Part shown: in pieces, positions 41,702 to 50,074 of the stretch
How the letters are laid out: each line of letters opens with the position of its first letter
How positions within the stretch are numbered: the stretch's first letter is position 1
NCBI GenBank assembly: GCA_964523675.1
Contig: CAZFZT010000002.1
Location: 37,375 to 101,374 of the forward strand
DNA length: 64,000 nucleotides
Reading direction: 5' to 3'
Source: CAZFZT01 sp964523675
GTDB lineage: Bacteria > Planctomycetota > Phycisphaerae > Phycisphaerales > SM1A02
The notes under the pieces: generated by a model
The model's database searches: none
The model's input: the letters and a program-made list of their open reading frames with translations, nothing else
Told to the model about the DNA's origin: nothing
Translations under genes and position numbers: made by a program

Positions 41702-42873
41702 GTCTGCTCCTCCTTGACGCGCTCAGGCGAGATGCCTGTCCCACCATCAATGGAAGCGTGCGCGGCGATTCCAATGCGAGAGCCGAGGATGTGATCGACG
41801 AGCAACCTGGCGTCACCTGCGCGGCCTTGTCTGCCGAGCGCGTTGACGTATTCATGCAGCGGGTGCGTCGATCGCGCTGCTGCGTGATTGACTGATCGGC
41901 GAATGGTCTGCGCGGTCGCATCGTCGCAAGCTTCAAGAATGGATCCGAGCCGGTTGAGTTCCGCGTCAACGATGCGCTCTCGAAACACGCTGATGGCGCG
42001 ATTGATCGATCTGATCTGCGGGCACAGAGTCTCGGCCAACGCTGCTTCGGCCTGTGCGGGAAGACGGTGGGCGGCTCGTGCGACGGCCTGTACTTGCGGC
42101 GTGAGCCGTTGGCGCGAATGTTCGATGACATCTGTCAGTGTCCAGGCGCTGGCATGCCTGGTACTGTGTGCATAACGGATGGTGGGCGATTCGCCGAGGT
42201 CTATCGATGTGATGTCATCAACTTCGATGCTGAAGGGTTCACGGTCGCCGGCCAGCGCTGCGATGAGCGTGTCGCCTGGGCGGAGTTGCTGAAGAGCGCT
42301 CTTGATGGTGCGCTGGTTGGGCTGCCGAGGGGTTCGCGTCCCCCATGCTGAGAGCGCTAAGCCGCAAGCGGCAATGTTGCGGCCGAGTGCGCCTGCGCCG
42401 AGAAGAATGACGCGAGTGCCGGGCGCGATGAGTGGTGGGAGGAGATCAGTCAGTTCAAGGATTGGCGCGGATCGGCGAACGCGCTCGCGCAACAGATCGC
42501 CTGATCGCAACGCGCGGCGGACAAGTTTCGCCAGGTCTGTTCCTGCGAGGCCCTGCCTGAGAGCCGCACGCATGGCTCGCCGCACCTGATGCGCAACCGC
42601 CACTTCACCGGGAATGTCGCTGAGGACGCCGGCTGCGATTTGGAAAAGTCGCAGCGCCGCATCGGCGCTCTCGAAGGTGCGCAGGGTGTTCACCGGCGGA
42701 TGAAAGCTCTCGCTCGTGAGAACGAACAGTTCGTGACGCTGGCAGGTTGAAACGGGAAGCAGTTCGATTCGCACAGGCGAAACGCCTGTCTCGCCGCGAA
42801 GAAGGCGCAGCACATGGTTCAGGTCACCTGCGCTTGCGAAGCTGCATGCATAGAGACGAGGTGTCAGCGTCAT
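41698..42873 (-). CDS. hemA: Glutamyl-tRNA reductase, divergent
   Basis: The ATG at 42873 overlaps the cobA stop and gives 391 residues. The catalytic cysteine is in LLPVSTCQRHELFVL (Cys44). GEVAVAHQVRRAMRAA matches the GE-x-QI-x-GQ-x-K region, VILLGAGALGRNIA is the NADPH loop, and a helical dimerisation domain follows. The middle of the NADPH domain looks shortened. Two short palindromic repeats are translated within it, one just before the catalytic loop (RGETGVSPVRI) and one near the C-terminus (GGTGISPERV). It produces glutamate-1-semialdehyde for HemL. Confidence 0.85.
   Translation of the reverse strand: MTLTPRLYACSFASAGDLNHVLRLLRGETGVSPVRIELLPVSTCQRHELFVLTSESFHPPVNTLRTFESADAALRLFQIAAGVLSDIPGEVAVAHQVRRAMRAALRQGLAGTDLAKLVRRALRSGDLLRERVRRSAPILELTDLLPPLIAPGTRVILLGAGALGRNIAACGLALSAWGTRTPRQPNQRTIKSALQQLRPGDTLIAALAGDREPFSIEVDDITSIDLGESPTIRYAHSTRHASAWTLTDVIEHSRQRLTPQVQAVARAAHRLPAQAEAALAETLCPQIRSINRAISVFRERIVDAELNRLGSILEACDDATAQTIRRSVNHAAARSTHPLHEYVNALGRQGRAGDARLLVDHILGSRIGIAAHASIDGGTGISPERVKEEQT
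41724..41738. repeat. CAGGCGAGATGCCTG palindrome in the hemA 3' end
   Basis: CAGGCGAGATGCCTG is nearly palindromic. It matches the family seen at 42766 and 52220 and is in frame near the HemA C-terminus. Confidence 0.6.
42766..42789. repeat. CAGGCGAAACGCCTG palindrome in the hemA 5' part
   Basis: This 24-bp block contains CAGGCGAAACGCCTG and matches positions 52220-52243 in pyrC at 22 of 24 bases. It is translated in frame in HemA as part of RGETGVSPVRI, just before the catalytic cysteine segment. Confidence 0.7.
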
Positions 42874-43667
42874 GGCGCAACCTCCGCTCGCTCCGCGCTC
42901 AGCCGATCGCGCAGAGAAACGACATCCCCCACGATGGTGAGGACGGGCGATTGAAGCTCCGCTGCCGCAACATCTGCGGCAATGTGTTCCAGTGTCGAGA
43001 CCACTAATTTCTCGCGCGGCGTACATCCTGCGGAGATGCTCATGACTGGCGTATGCGCATCGCGCCCAAGATCGATCAGCCGTCTTGCGATGACATCGAT
43101 CTGTGAGCGTCCCATGTAAATGCAGATGGTGTCCACGTGCGCGACCTGATCGATTTGGGATTCTGCCTCACCCGCCGCAGCGGGCGAATTCGCCGGATGA
43201 TCCCAATCGGTGACGGCGGTGACGAGCGCGACGGCGCGGGAAATGCCTCGATGCGTGGCCGGCACGCCACACATCGCGGGAAGGGCAAGGCCGGAGGTAA
43301 CGCCGGGAACGATTTCGAACGGAATGTGTGCCTCGACCGCCGCAATGATTTCTTCACCGCCCCGGCCGAAGACGAACGGATCGCCACCCTTGAGCCGGAC
43401 CACGCGCTTGCCTTGCTGCGCGTGCTGGACGATCAGATCATTGATCCACGGTTGGCTCGGCGTCGGTCTGCCGGGGAACTTGCCCACGTCTATCTTCTCT
43501 GCACGTGGGTTCTCGTCGAGCAGTTGGCGTGGGGCGAGACGATCAAAGAGGATGACATCGGCGGCGTGCAGCAGGCGAAGCCCCTTGACGGTGATGAGCT
43601 CCGGGTCGCCGGGGCCGGCCCCGATGAGAGCGAGGTGGCCGATGGATTGTGATGGTGCGTCGTGCAT
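42870..43667 (-). CDS. cobA: Uroporphyrinogen-III C-methyltransferase (SUMT)
   Basis: The ATG at 43667 gives about 265 residues. ALIGAGPGDPELITVKG, VVRLKGGDPFVFGRGGEE, VPGVTSGLALPAMCGVPATHRG and ICIYMGRSQ are the SUMT motifs. It methylates uroporphyrinogen III to precorrin-2, the entry to siroheme. It is a single-domain enzyme without the CysG dehydrogenase/ferrochelatase part. It is followed by hemA with a 4-bp overlap and preceded by cbiX with a 31-bp gap. Confidence 0.95.
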   Translation of the reverse strand: MHDAPSQSIGHLALIGAGPGDPELITVKGLRLLHAADVILFDRLAPRQLLDENPRAEKIDVGKFPGRPTPSQPWINDLIVQHAQQGKRVVRLKGGDPFVFGRGGEEIIAAVEAHIPFEIVPGVTSGLALPAMCGVPATHRGISRAVALVTAVTDWDHPANSPAAAGEAESQIDQVAHVDTICIYMGRSQIDVIARRLIDLGRDAHTPVMSISAGCTPREKLVVSTLEHIAADVAAAELQSPVLTIVGDVVSLRDRLSAERAEVAP

Positions 43668-43698
43668 GAGTCGAGTCGTACTTCGGTCGTGATCGGAG

Positions 43699-44487
43699 TT
43701 ACGCCACCTTGGTATCAGCGGCACGGGCGATCTCGGCCGATTGGAGAATGAGGTTGACAACACGTGGATGTTCGCCAACAGCATCTGCGAACAAGACGGG
43801 GCGACCGTCTACGATCGCAACGCGAAGACCGGGTTTGAGTCCGAGTGCACCGGGAATGTCGTCGGCTCCGTGCCCACCGTTGGCAATGAGAAATGGAACA
43901 ACGATGACCGGCTCGCTGCCGGGTATGGCTGCGAAAGCGTCATCAACTTGCGGATCCTGTTCGAGGAAGCCGGCGCTCACCGCCTGAAAAATGCTTCGCG
44001 TTTTGATTTGAGCCGCATGCCGATAGGTGGTGGCGCCGCTGCGAAGCGGATCGCGGCGTGTTCCATGACCAATGAGAAGCAGGTGCGCTTCGCCGGCCTC
44101 GATCCCTGCCTCGGCCGATGCGGCAACCGCCTGCTCAATGATAATGTCGGTCATGCCTGGCAATTCACCAATGGGCTGCGCGATGCGAAGGTTCACGGGC
44201 TCGATGCGAGCCGCTCCGCGTTCGATTTCGCGCGGCAGGACAGTGTTCGAGTAGTAGCCGCTTGCAGTCATGACCGGGACGATCATGATGTCGCTCGCGC
44301 TCGTGATGGCGAAGAGCTCGCGGAAGTGGGGCGGTTGCTTCCAGAACATCTCCAGAACCTCATCGAACAGTTTCATCGACCGGATTGTCGCAGCATGGCG
44401 ATGTACAGGAGCCGCGCAGCGCGGATCGTCGCTTGCGCCGTGAGCGGCGAGAACGAGGCAGGTGCGATGTGCGGCTGCGTGAGACAT
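43699..44487 (-). CDS. cbiX: Sirohydrochlorin ferrochelatase/cobaltochelatase, CbiX type
   Basis: This 262-residue protein has two CbiX-like halves: LVLAAHGASDDPR at the start, LLLIGHGTRRDP in the middle with its metal-binding His, and VIVVPFLIANGGHGADDIP near the end. The context between a SUMT gene and sulfite reductase argues for iron insertion into sirohydrochlorin (SirB function) rather than cobalt. Precorrin-2 dehydrogenase, needed between CobA and this step, is not seen in the window. Confidence 0.85.
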   Translation of the reverse strand: MSHAAAHRTCLVLAAHGASDDPRCAAPVHRHAATIRSMKLFDEVLEMFWKQPPHFRELFAITSASDIMIVPVMTASGYYSNTVLPREIERGAARIEPVNLRIAQPIGELPGMTDIIIEQAVAASAEAGIEAGEAHLLLIGHGTRRDPLRSGATTYRHAAQIKTRSIFQAVSAGFLEQDPQVDDAFAAIPGSEPVIVVPFLIANGGHGADDIPGALGLKPGLRVAIVDGRPVLFADAVGEHPRVVNLILQSAEIARAADTKVA

Positions 44488-44514
44488 GTTCGCGTACTTG
44501 GCTGGAAGCGACGT

Positions 44515-46356
44515 TCAGCCCATAGGTTCGCCACGGAGTGTGGGGTTGTAGATATCCTTTGCGCCGGTCAGGATGATCTTTGATTCGGTTCGTCCGGAGA
44601 TGCGTTGCCACCACTCGCCGAGTCCTTCGCCTTCGAGCCGCTCCTCCGCATACTGCTCGAGGATCGGGCGAAGCAGCGAAGGAATCTCCTCCTGCTTGAC
44701 CTTCTCGCCGGCGACATCACTCAACCAGTCGCCAGCCAATCGTCCGCCGACATACACGTCATAGACGCCGGGCGATCGGCCGACGAAGCCAATATCCACG
44801 TTGTACGGCCTCGCGCATCCGTTGGGGCAACCGGTCATGCGAATGCCGATGTCGGCCTGATCGATTCCCAACTCTTCGAGGATCGGTTCGATCTGCGCAA
44901 TGACATCGGGCAACGTGCGTTCCGCCTCACCAAGCGCAAGGCCGCAGGTGGGCAGCGCCGGGCATGCCATTGAGTGAAGGCGAACCTTTGAAAAGTCATC
45001 ATTGATCGGCACACGGTGCTCACGCAGAATGTCGATGAGCGTGTCGCGATCGTCCGGAGCAATGTGCGTGAAGATCAGGTTCTGTTGCGGCGTGATGCGC
45101 ACGCCGGGCCGTAATCGTTCAACGACGGCGCGAACGCCGGTCAAGCTTTGCGTGCCGTTATCGTTGAGCCGGCCGTTCTCGATGAAAAGCCCGTAAGACC
45201 AGAGGCCGTCACCCTGCTCCTCCCAGCCAAGGTGATCCTGGTAACCGATCGGCGGCAGATCGACCGGCGGGAGGACTTCAAAGCCGTTCACACCTGCTCC
45301 ATTCGGCAGCGGCGACGGGAGTTTCGCCTGAGCACGAAACTCATCGATGAACCATTCGAGCCCGAACTCTTCGATGGTGTATTTGAGCCGCGCATGCCGA
45401 CGATCCTCGCGATTGCCGTAGTCTCGGAAAATCTCCAGGACGACGCGGACCGCATCGACGACATGTTCAGGCCGGACGAAACCAGCCGGCGTTGCAAGTC
45501 GGGAGAACGTATCCGGCTTGCGGTGCGTCATGCCCATGCCGCCCCCGACAAGCACGTTGTATCCCTTCACCTCGCGCGTCTCTTTATCCACGATGGCGAT
45601 CAACGCGCAGTCCTGCGTGTACAGATCGATGCAGTTGTCATCCGGCAGTGCGATGCCGACCTTGAACTTGCGCGGCAGGTACAGCCGTCCGTACCATGGT
45701 TCGACGTCGAACTCGTCGGCAGCGGCGCGAGCTGCATCGCTCATCCATGGATGGTCCTGCGGCAATTTTTCGCCGTCGAGCCACACGTCGTGATAGGCGC
45801 CGCTTTGAGGGGCGAGCGAGATCGCAATCTCTTCAGCGGTTCGTTGGATCGCAGCGCGAGCAGGATCGCCGAGAATGGCAGGGCAGCACATGACGTTGCG
45901 CATGTTGTCGCCACACGCGGCGAGTGTCGAGAGCAACTGTGCATTCATCGTGCGGATGAGGTCACGTGCATCGCCCTTGAGGATGCCGTGATATTGGATG
46001 GACTGCCGCGTTGTCAGTCGAATGGCACCGTTGCCATAGTTCCGCGCGAGGTCATCGAGCGCGAGGTATTGTTCAGCGTTTAGAATGCCCGAGGGAATGC
46101 GGGCTCTGACCATGAGCGTATATTCGCGCTGCGACTTGGGCTTGCGATTGTCGCGGTCGTACTGCTGATACATCCCATGTGTCTTGAGGAGATTGAGCTC
46201 TTCATCCGGGAAGTGGGTCGCTTCGGGATCGTCGAGAACCTTCTTGAGATTGCCGCGCAGGTAATCACTTTCGCCCTTCTGGGCTTCCACTTTCGAAGGG
46301 TTCGTCGGCAGTCGCCTTGGTGCGGGTTGGTCGGGATGTGATTGTTTGTCGGTCAT
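44515..46356 (-). CDS. sir: Ferredoxin-type sulfite reductase
   Basis: The ATG at 46356 (MTDKQ) gives 613 residues. The siroheme/4Fe-4S ligands are in ACPALPTCGLALGEAER and RMTGCPNGCARPYN, in the C-x5-C ... C-x3-C arrangement of the sulfite/nitrite reductase family. Two ferrodoxin-like halves precede each siroheme-binding half (RLTTRQSIQYHGIL and VRITPQQNLIFTHI). Adjacent cysH favours sulfite over nitrite. A TTG ten codons upstream is a less likely start. The gene is followed by the siroheme genes cbiX and cobA in the same direction. Confidence 0.9.
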   Translation of the reverse strand: MTDKQSHPDQPAPRRLPTNPSKVEAQKGESDYLRGNLKKVLDDPEATHFPDEELNLLKTHGMYQQYDRDNRKPKSQREYTLMVRARIPSGILNAEQYLALDDLARNYGNGAIRLTTRQSIQYHGILKGDARDLIRTMNAQLLSTLAACGDNMRNVMCCPAILGDPARAAIQRTAEEIAISLAPQSGAYHDVWLDGEKLPQDHPWMSDAARAAADEFDVEPWYGRLYLPRKFKVGIALPDDNCIDLYTQDCALIAIVDKETREVKGYNVLVGGGMGMTHRKPDTFSRLATPAGFVRPEHVVDAVRVVLEIFRDYGNREDRRHARLKYTIEEFGLEWFIDEFRAQAKLPSPLPNGAGVNGFEVLPPVDLPPIGYQDHLGWEEQGDGLWSYGLFIENGRLNDNGTQSLTGVRAVVERLRPGVRITPQQNLIFTHIAPDDRDTLIDILREHRVPINDDFSKVRLHSMACPALPTCGLALGEAERTLPDVIAQIEPILEELGIDQADIGIRMTGCPNGCARPYNVDIGFVGRSPGVYDVYVGGRLAGDWLSDVAGEKVKQEEIPSLLRPILEQYAEERLEGEGLGEWWQRISGRTESKIILTGAKDIYNPTLRGEPMG

Positions 46357-46439
46357 CGTTACGGTTGGCTCAGTTCGTGGCGGCAATCGGATCGTGGAGG
46401 AAGTCGCAGCGTAGGTGCCCGCTCAGCGCGGCTTGGTGA

Positions 46440-47168
46440 TTAGATTCCTCCTCCATGCAAGCCGCATTCGGTCTTGTTTGAATCATGCCAGCGGCCGTCG
46501 CGCGAGTAATCCCAGGGTTGCGCGCCTTCGACGGGTTTTGTGCAGTGGGTGCAGCCGACTGTTGGAAACGATTTGTCGTGAAGCTCGTTGTAAGGCAGGT
46601 TGTGCTGGATGAGGTACTCGTACACCTGAAGGCGCGACCACGTCGCCAGGGGGCAGATCTTGATGAGTTGGTATTGCCAGTCCCAGTCCACGACCTTGAT
46701 GTTCCATCGCGATGGCGATTGGTCTCGGCGCAGGGCGGCGAACCACACGTCGACACCCTGGATCACGCGGTGCAGCGGCTCGACCTTGCGCATCTTGCAG
46801 CACAGGTCGGAGTCGCTTCGCCAGAGTTCCGGCCCGAACTCCTCGGCCTGTTGCTGTGGATCGAGAAGCGGAAAGACCGGCTCAAAGGAGGCATTGGGGA
46901 ACTGCTCGATGAGTCTGTCGCGCAGTCTTATCGTCTCTGGAAAGAGAAAGCCGGTATCCACATACACGACGCGGAGTGACGGCATGACTTTGGCCAGCAT
47001 GTCGAGCAGGACGATGCCTTCCATGCCGAAAGAAGTGGTCGTCACGACGTTGTGGTCCGAGAACCGCTCGGCCGCCCATGCGACGATGGCACGGGGGTCG
47101 TCCTCCGGAGGCGGGGCGGCAGGTTCCCATGTGGCAAGACTGATTTGGCCGTTGAGCGTTTGAGACAT
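46440..47168 (-). CDS. cysH: Adenylylsulfate (APS) reductase
   Basis: This 242-residue protein has TTSFGMEGIVLLDM and YVDTGFLFPET of the PP-loop family. The cysteine pairs CCKMRK and GCTHCTKPV bind a 4Fe-4S cluster and mark the APS-reducing type. The catalytic Cys is in KTECGLHGGG at the C-terminus. It reduces APS to sulfite, feeding the adjacent sulfite reductase. No sulfate adenylyltransferase gene is seen in the window. A long structured leader lies upstream. Confidence 0.93.
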   Translation of the reverse strand: MSQTLNGQISLATWEPAAPPPEDDPRAIVAWAAERFSDHNVVTTTSFGMEGIVLLDMLAKVMPSLRVVYVDTGFLFPETIRLRDRLIEQFPNASFEPVFPLLDPQQQAEEFGPELWRSDSDLCCKMRKVEPLHRVIQGVDVWFAALRRDQSPSRWNIKVVDWDWQYQLIKICPLATWSRLQVYEYLIQHNLPYNELHDKSFPTVGCTHCTKPVEGAQPWDYSRDGRWHDSNKTECGLHGGGI

Positions 47169-47594
47169 AAGCAGCCGCTCTCAAGCGAGTGGTGCAGGTG
47201 GAGCGGACCGCATGGAGACGGTCCGGCGAAGCTGTCGGTTGTTGGACGACCAGCCGGACTGAGCGATTAGTGTTCAGTCGGCGAGGAACGGCTGGCAATT
47301 GAGGTGGGGCGGTCTTCAGGCGCGCAAGTCGCCGGGGAGGAGACCGGATCGCCCCACCTTCATACACGTACAGAGACACCCGGCGTGGATGAGGGAGGCA
47401 ATCGTCATGTGGCGTCCAAGTGCCATCACAAGCGAATCTAGTGTCAATCGATCCGAAGTCAAGTGTCCGCAGCGTTTTTCGGCTGTTTTTGCGCTTCTCG
47501 GACGCTTGGAAGCGATCGGCGCGAGAGGTCGGGTTGTCGAAACCGTCCGGATCGTATTCAATGCCACGTCCAGAACCTAAACAGAACCGCAGCC
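47169..47594. other. Gene-free divergent region between cysH and nuoC
   Basis: No credible coding sequence was seen. The cysH-proximal half is dense in perfect inverted repeats (see 47204-47359). The nuoC-proximal half (47360-47594) is unremarkable; an open frame there only extends nuoC without homology. Confidence 0.6.
47204..47359 (-). promoter_or_regulatory. Structured leader upstream of cysH
   Basis: Three hairpins follow each other. CGGACCG/CGGTCCG lies at 47204-47225 (7-bp perfect, 8-nt loop). GACTGA/TCAGTC lies at 47257-47279. A longer element has outer arms AGGTGGGGCG (47302-47311) and CGCCCCACCT (47350-47359), inner GTCT/AGAC (47312-47315, 47341-47344) and GGCG/CGCC (47319-47322, 47330-47333). 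Read on the minus strand they would form the 5' UTR of cysH, with the first hairpin about 36 nt from the ATG. No known riboswitch consensus was recognised. Confidence 0.5.
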
Positions 47595-48161
47595 ATGTCA
47601 ACACCGCCACGCACGCCTCATCTTGACCACCCGACGCTCCCACTGGTGAAAGCCGCGTTCCCGGACGTTTCGTTCAAAGCCAGTGAGTTTCGGGGCCAGA
47701 CGACGCTGATTGTGCCGCCGCCCGAGCTTCACAGGGTCATGCGCTTTCTGCGAGATGACTCCGGCTGCGACTATGACTTTCTCAGCGATGTGACCGCCGT
47801 TGACTATCTGGGCTACCCTGCGAAAACGCTTGGCCGATTCGCGGTCGTGTACCTGCTCGCAAGTCTGTCACTCAATCGAAGATTGACGGTGAAGACCTTC
47901 CTCGACCCGTCCATCGACACGACTGGGATTGACAAAGATCCAGCATTGGAAGTGGATTCAGTCACTGATATCTGGCCGGGCGCCGAGTGGCGCGAGCGCG
48001 AGGTCTATGACATGTTCGGCATTCGCTTCCGCAACCACCCTGACTTGCGGCGCATTCTGACCTGGCGCGACTTCCCTGCCCATCCGCTTCGCAAGGATTT
48101 TCCGCTCCGTGGCAGAGGCGAGCGCGAACGGTACAAAGTCATGGAACGGGATTCCGCGTAA
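47595..48161 (+). CDS. nuoC: NADH-quinone oxidoreductase subunit C
   Basis: The ATG at 47595 gives 188 residues. DYDFLSDVTAVDYLG and REREVYDMFGIRFRNHPDL, then RILTWRDFPAHPLRKDFP, are the NuoC (30-kDa subunit) signature. It belongs to the peripheral arm of complex I. It stands alone here: no nuoB or nuoD next to it. The frame is open 44 codons upstream, but that part lacks family similarity. Confidence 0.93.
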   Translation: MSTPPRTPHLDHPTLPLVKAAFPDVSFKASEFRGQTTLIVPPPELHRVMRFLRDDSGCDYDFLSDVTAVDYLGYPAKTLGRFAVVYLLASLSLNRRLTVKTFLDPSIDTTGIDKDPALEVDSVTDIWPGAEWREREVYDMFGIRFRNHPDLRRILTWRDFPAHPLRKDFPLRGRGERERYKVMERDSA

Positions 48162-48200
48162 CCGGCTGCGATCTTGCCGTCGCTTAGAGCGGCTCAAGAG

Positions 48201-48338
48201 ATTCAACACGGAGTGCCACGGAGGAGAGCAAGAGCTTGAGAGGTGAATGCGGCCGAACGCACACTGGCAACTCCCCCTCGATTCTTCAGAAGCAAAAGCC
48301 CGTCTCCGTGGCCCTCTGTGGCCCTCAGGGTTTCAATC
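48201..48338. repeat. CACGGAG-family inverted repeat between nuoC and the CBS gene
   Basis: The left arm (48201-48236) contains CACGGAGTGCCACGGAGGAG. The right arm (48301-48338) contains CTCCGTGGCCCTCTGTGGCC. They pair imperfectly around a loop of about 65 bp. The element fills the gap between convergent genes, where it could serve as a terminator. Confidence 0.65.
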
Positions 48339-48350
48339 TGTTGGTCGCTC

Positions 48351-48845
48351 TTACGACGGGAAGACGCTGAGAACATCGAGCGTCGTCACGATTCCGAGGA
48401 GATGGCCGCCATCATCAACGACGATGATACGGTGGACGCGCTCTTCCGCCATGAGATGCGCGACTTCGCTCACCGGCGTTTCGGGAGTGACGGTGATTGG
48501 CTCCGGATTCATGTAGTCGCTAATCGTGCCGAACTCCTCACTTTCTGCGTCGCTGCCATAAGCGAGGCCGCCAGCGATCGACTCGAGAAATGGTTTGGGC
48601 ACAGAGCCCTCGGGCCCTTGAAGAAGTTGCAGAACGAGATCGGTTCGCGAGATGACGCCAATCACGCGCTCTTGGGCGTCAACGACCGGGACGCCGGAGA
48701 TCTCATTTTCCGTGAGCAGCCGCGCAAGCTCGCGCAGCGTCTCCGATCCTGCCACAGCGATTGGGTTCCGCGTCATCACCTGACTCACAGGCACTGGTTC
48801 GTGTGACGGGGCTTGCGTTGGCGTCGATCGCGATTTGGTGGGCAT
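48351..48845 (-). CDS. CBS-domain pair protein
   Basis: The ATG at 48845 follows AGGAG with 7-nt spacing; 164 residues. Two CBS motifs fill the protein: VSQVMTRNPIAVAGSETLRE with GVPVVDAQERVIGVISRTDL (first), and ISDYMNPEPITVTPETPVSE with RIIVVDDGGHLLGIVTTLDV (second). A stand-alone Bateman module usually binds adenosine nucleotides and acts as a sensor. The partner is unknown. It is divergent from the STAS gene. Confidence 0.9.
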   Translation of the reverse strand: MPTKSRSTPTQAPSHEPVPVSQVMTRNPIAVAGSETLRELARLLTENEISGVPVVDAQERVIGVISRTDLVLQLLQGPEGSVPKPFLESIAGGLAYGSDAESEEFGTISDYMNPEPITVTPETPVSEVAHLMAEERVHRIIVVDDGGHLLGIVTTLDVLSVFPS

Positions 48846-49070
48846 GGTGAATCTCCTGATCCGGTCGTTCGTCACGGCATTCTCGTGCGGTGAGCACGTC
48901 TCGCAACTGGGAATCGACCGGTACCCTCTGCCCCTCCATTTATGGCAACTATGGCAACCCCTCCGGATGGCTGCGGCTGCTCCTTGAGTGGCTCCTGATG
49001 CCGCGGGACTCGCCGACGCATTTCTGGTATTCTGCGCCGAGGTCAAATCCACCTTTGACGGAGTACAGCC

Positions 49071-49433
49071 GTGGCGATCACTGAATGGTCTGACAGCATC
49101 CTGATCGTGCAACTCAGCGATGAGCCGCTCTTTTCCGAAGAGATGGATGCACTGATGTCGCGGCTCGGCCCGATCGATCCGCAGCGGTCATCGCCGCAAA
49201 CGGCTCCGCTCGATGTTATCCTCGATTTGAGTGAGGTGACTCACCTCAACTCATCGAATCTTGCTCAACTGCTCAAATTGCGGAAGCGGCTGCAATTGGG
49301 AGCCCGGCGGCTGCGCATCTGCGCCGTCAACGACCGCGTGTGGACCGTCCTGCTCATCACCGGCCTGGATGGGCTTTTCGAGTTCACCGAGGATGTCAGC
49401 ACATCCCTCGCATCCTTGCAGATCGAAGAATAG
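49071..49433 (+). CDS. STAS-domain anti-sigma factor antagonist-like protein
   Basis: The GTG at 49071 follows GGAG at 7 nt; 120 residues form one STAS domain: ILIVQLSDEPLFSEEMDAL, then LDVILDLSEVTHLNSSNLAQL with serines at the usual phosphorylation site, then LRICAVNDRVWTVLLITGLD. This is the SpoIIAA fold. The partner kinase and sigma factor are not in the window. The 225 bp upstream are gene-free. Confidence 0.88.
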   Translation: MAITEWSDSILIVQLSDEPLFSEEMDALMSRLGPIDPQRSSPQTAPLDVILDLSEVTHLNSSNLAQLLKLRKRLQLGARRLRICAVNDRVWTVLLITGLDGLFEFTEDVSTSLASLQIEE

Positions 49434-49543
49434 CGCTGGCACCAAACCGTCTTTCCGGCCTCGCGGTCAGCGCTCTGGCGCGTCTCCTCATGGAATCAGA
49501 CCCCAGCAGAGCGTACGATGCGCGGTCGATTTCGCTTTGCCCT

Positions 49544-50074
49544 ATGCATATTCAGCGGTCATCATCAACAGGATCACAACCGGACCCGTGCGACGCTGCG
49601 TTGATCGCAGGGGCTGCGGTCGGTCTGCGTCTCGGGCTTGTCGTCAGTAGGTACCACTCAGAAGTGACCAGCGCGTTGTGCGGGGTGGCGAGGGAGACCT
49701 TTGTTCGAATGGGTGGCGAGCAGGATGATCTTGAGGTCGCTGAAGTTCCGGGCGCCTTCGAGTTGATTGCCGCAGCCAGCGCGTTCGCCAAACGCGGGGA
49801 TATCGATGCCGTCGTCGCGCTCGGCTGCATCATCACCGGCGAGACAACCCACGATCAATACATCGCCCATGCGGTCGCGAGCGGAATCGCGCAGTCCATC
49901 GTTGAGACCGGTGTGCCGATTGCCTTTGGGGTGCTCACCTGCCAGACGCTTGAGCAAGCGGCGGAGCGCGCGGGCGGATGCAAGGGCAACAAGGGTGAGG
50001 AGGCGATGCTCGCTGCGATCGAGTCGGCCCGGGCGCTTGAGGCAATCGCTGCGTCTCGAGGAGTGCGGGCCTGA
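49544..50074 (+). CDS. ribH: 6,7-dimethyl-8-ribityllumazine synthase
   Basis: The ATG at 49544 gives 176 residues. GLRLGLVVSRYHSEVTSALC, VAEVPGAFELIAAA, VALGCIITGETTHDQYIAHAV with the catalytic His, and GVPIAFGVLTCQTLEQA are RibH motifs. It forms lumazine, the penultimate riboflavin precursor. An ATG at 49490 is an alternative start. Its stop overlaps the nusB start (TGATG), as in many bacteria where the two are paired. Confidence 0.95.
   Translation: MHIQRSSSTGSQPDPCDAALIAGAAVGLRLGLVVSRYHSEVTSALCGVARETFVRMGGEQDDLEVAEVPGAFELIAAASAFAKRGDIDAVVALGCIITGETTHDQYIAHAVASGIAQSIVETGVPIAFGVLTCQTLEQAAERAGGCKGNKGEEAMLAAIESARALEAIAASRGVRA

Noticed and set aside
47302..47359. Known riboswitch (SAM, TPP, cobalamin, c-di-GMP) upstream of cysH
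   Set aside because: The stems are clear, but none of the conserved loop sequences of these classes were found, so it is listed only as a structured leader.
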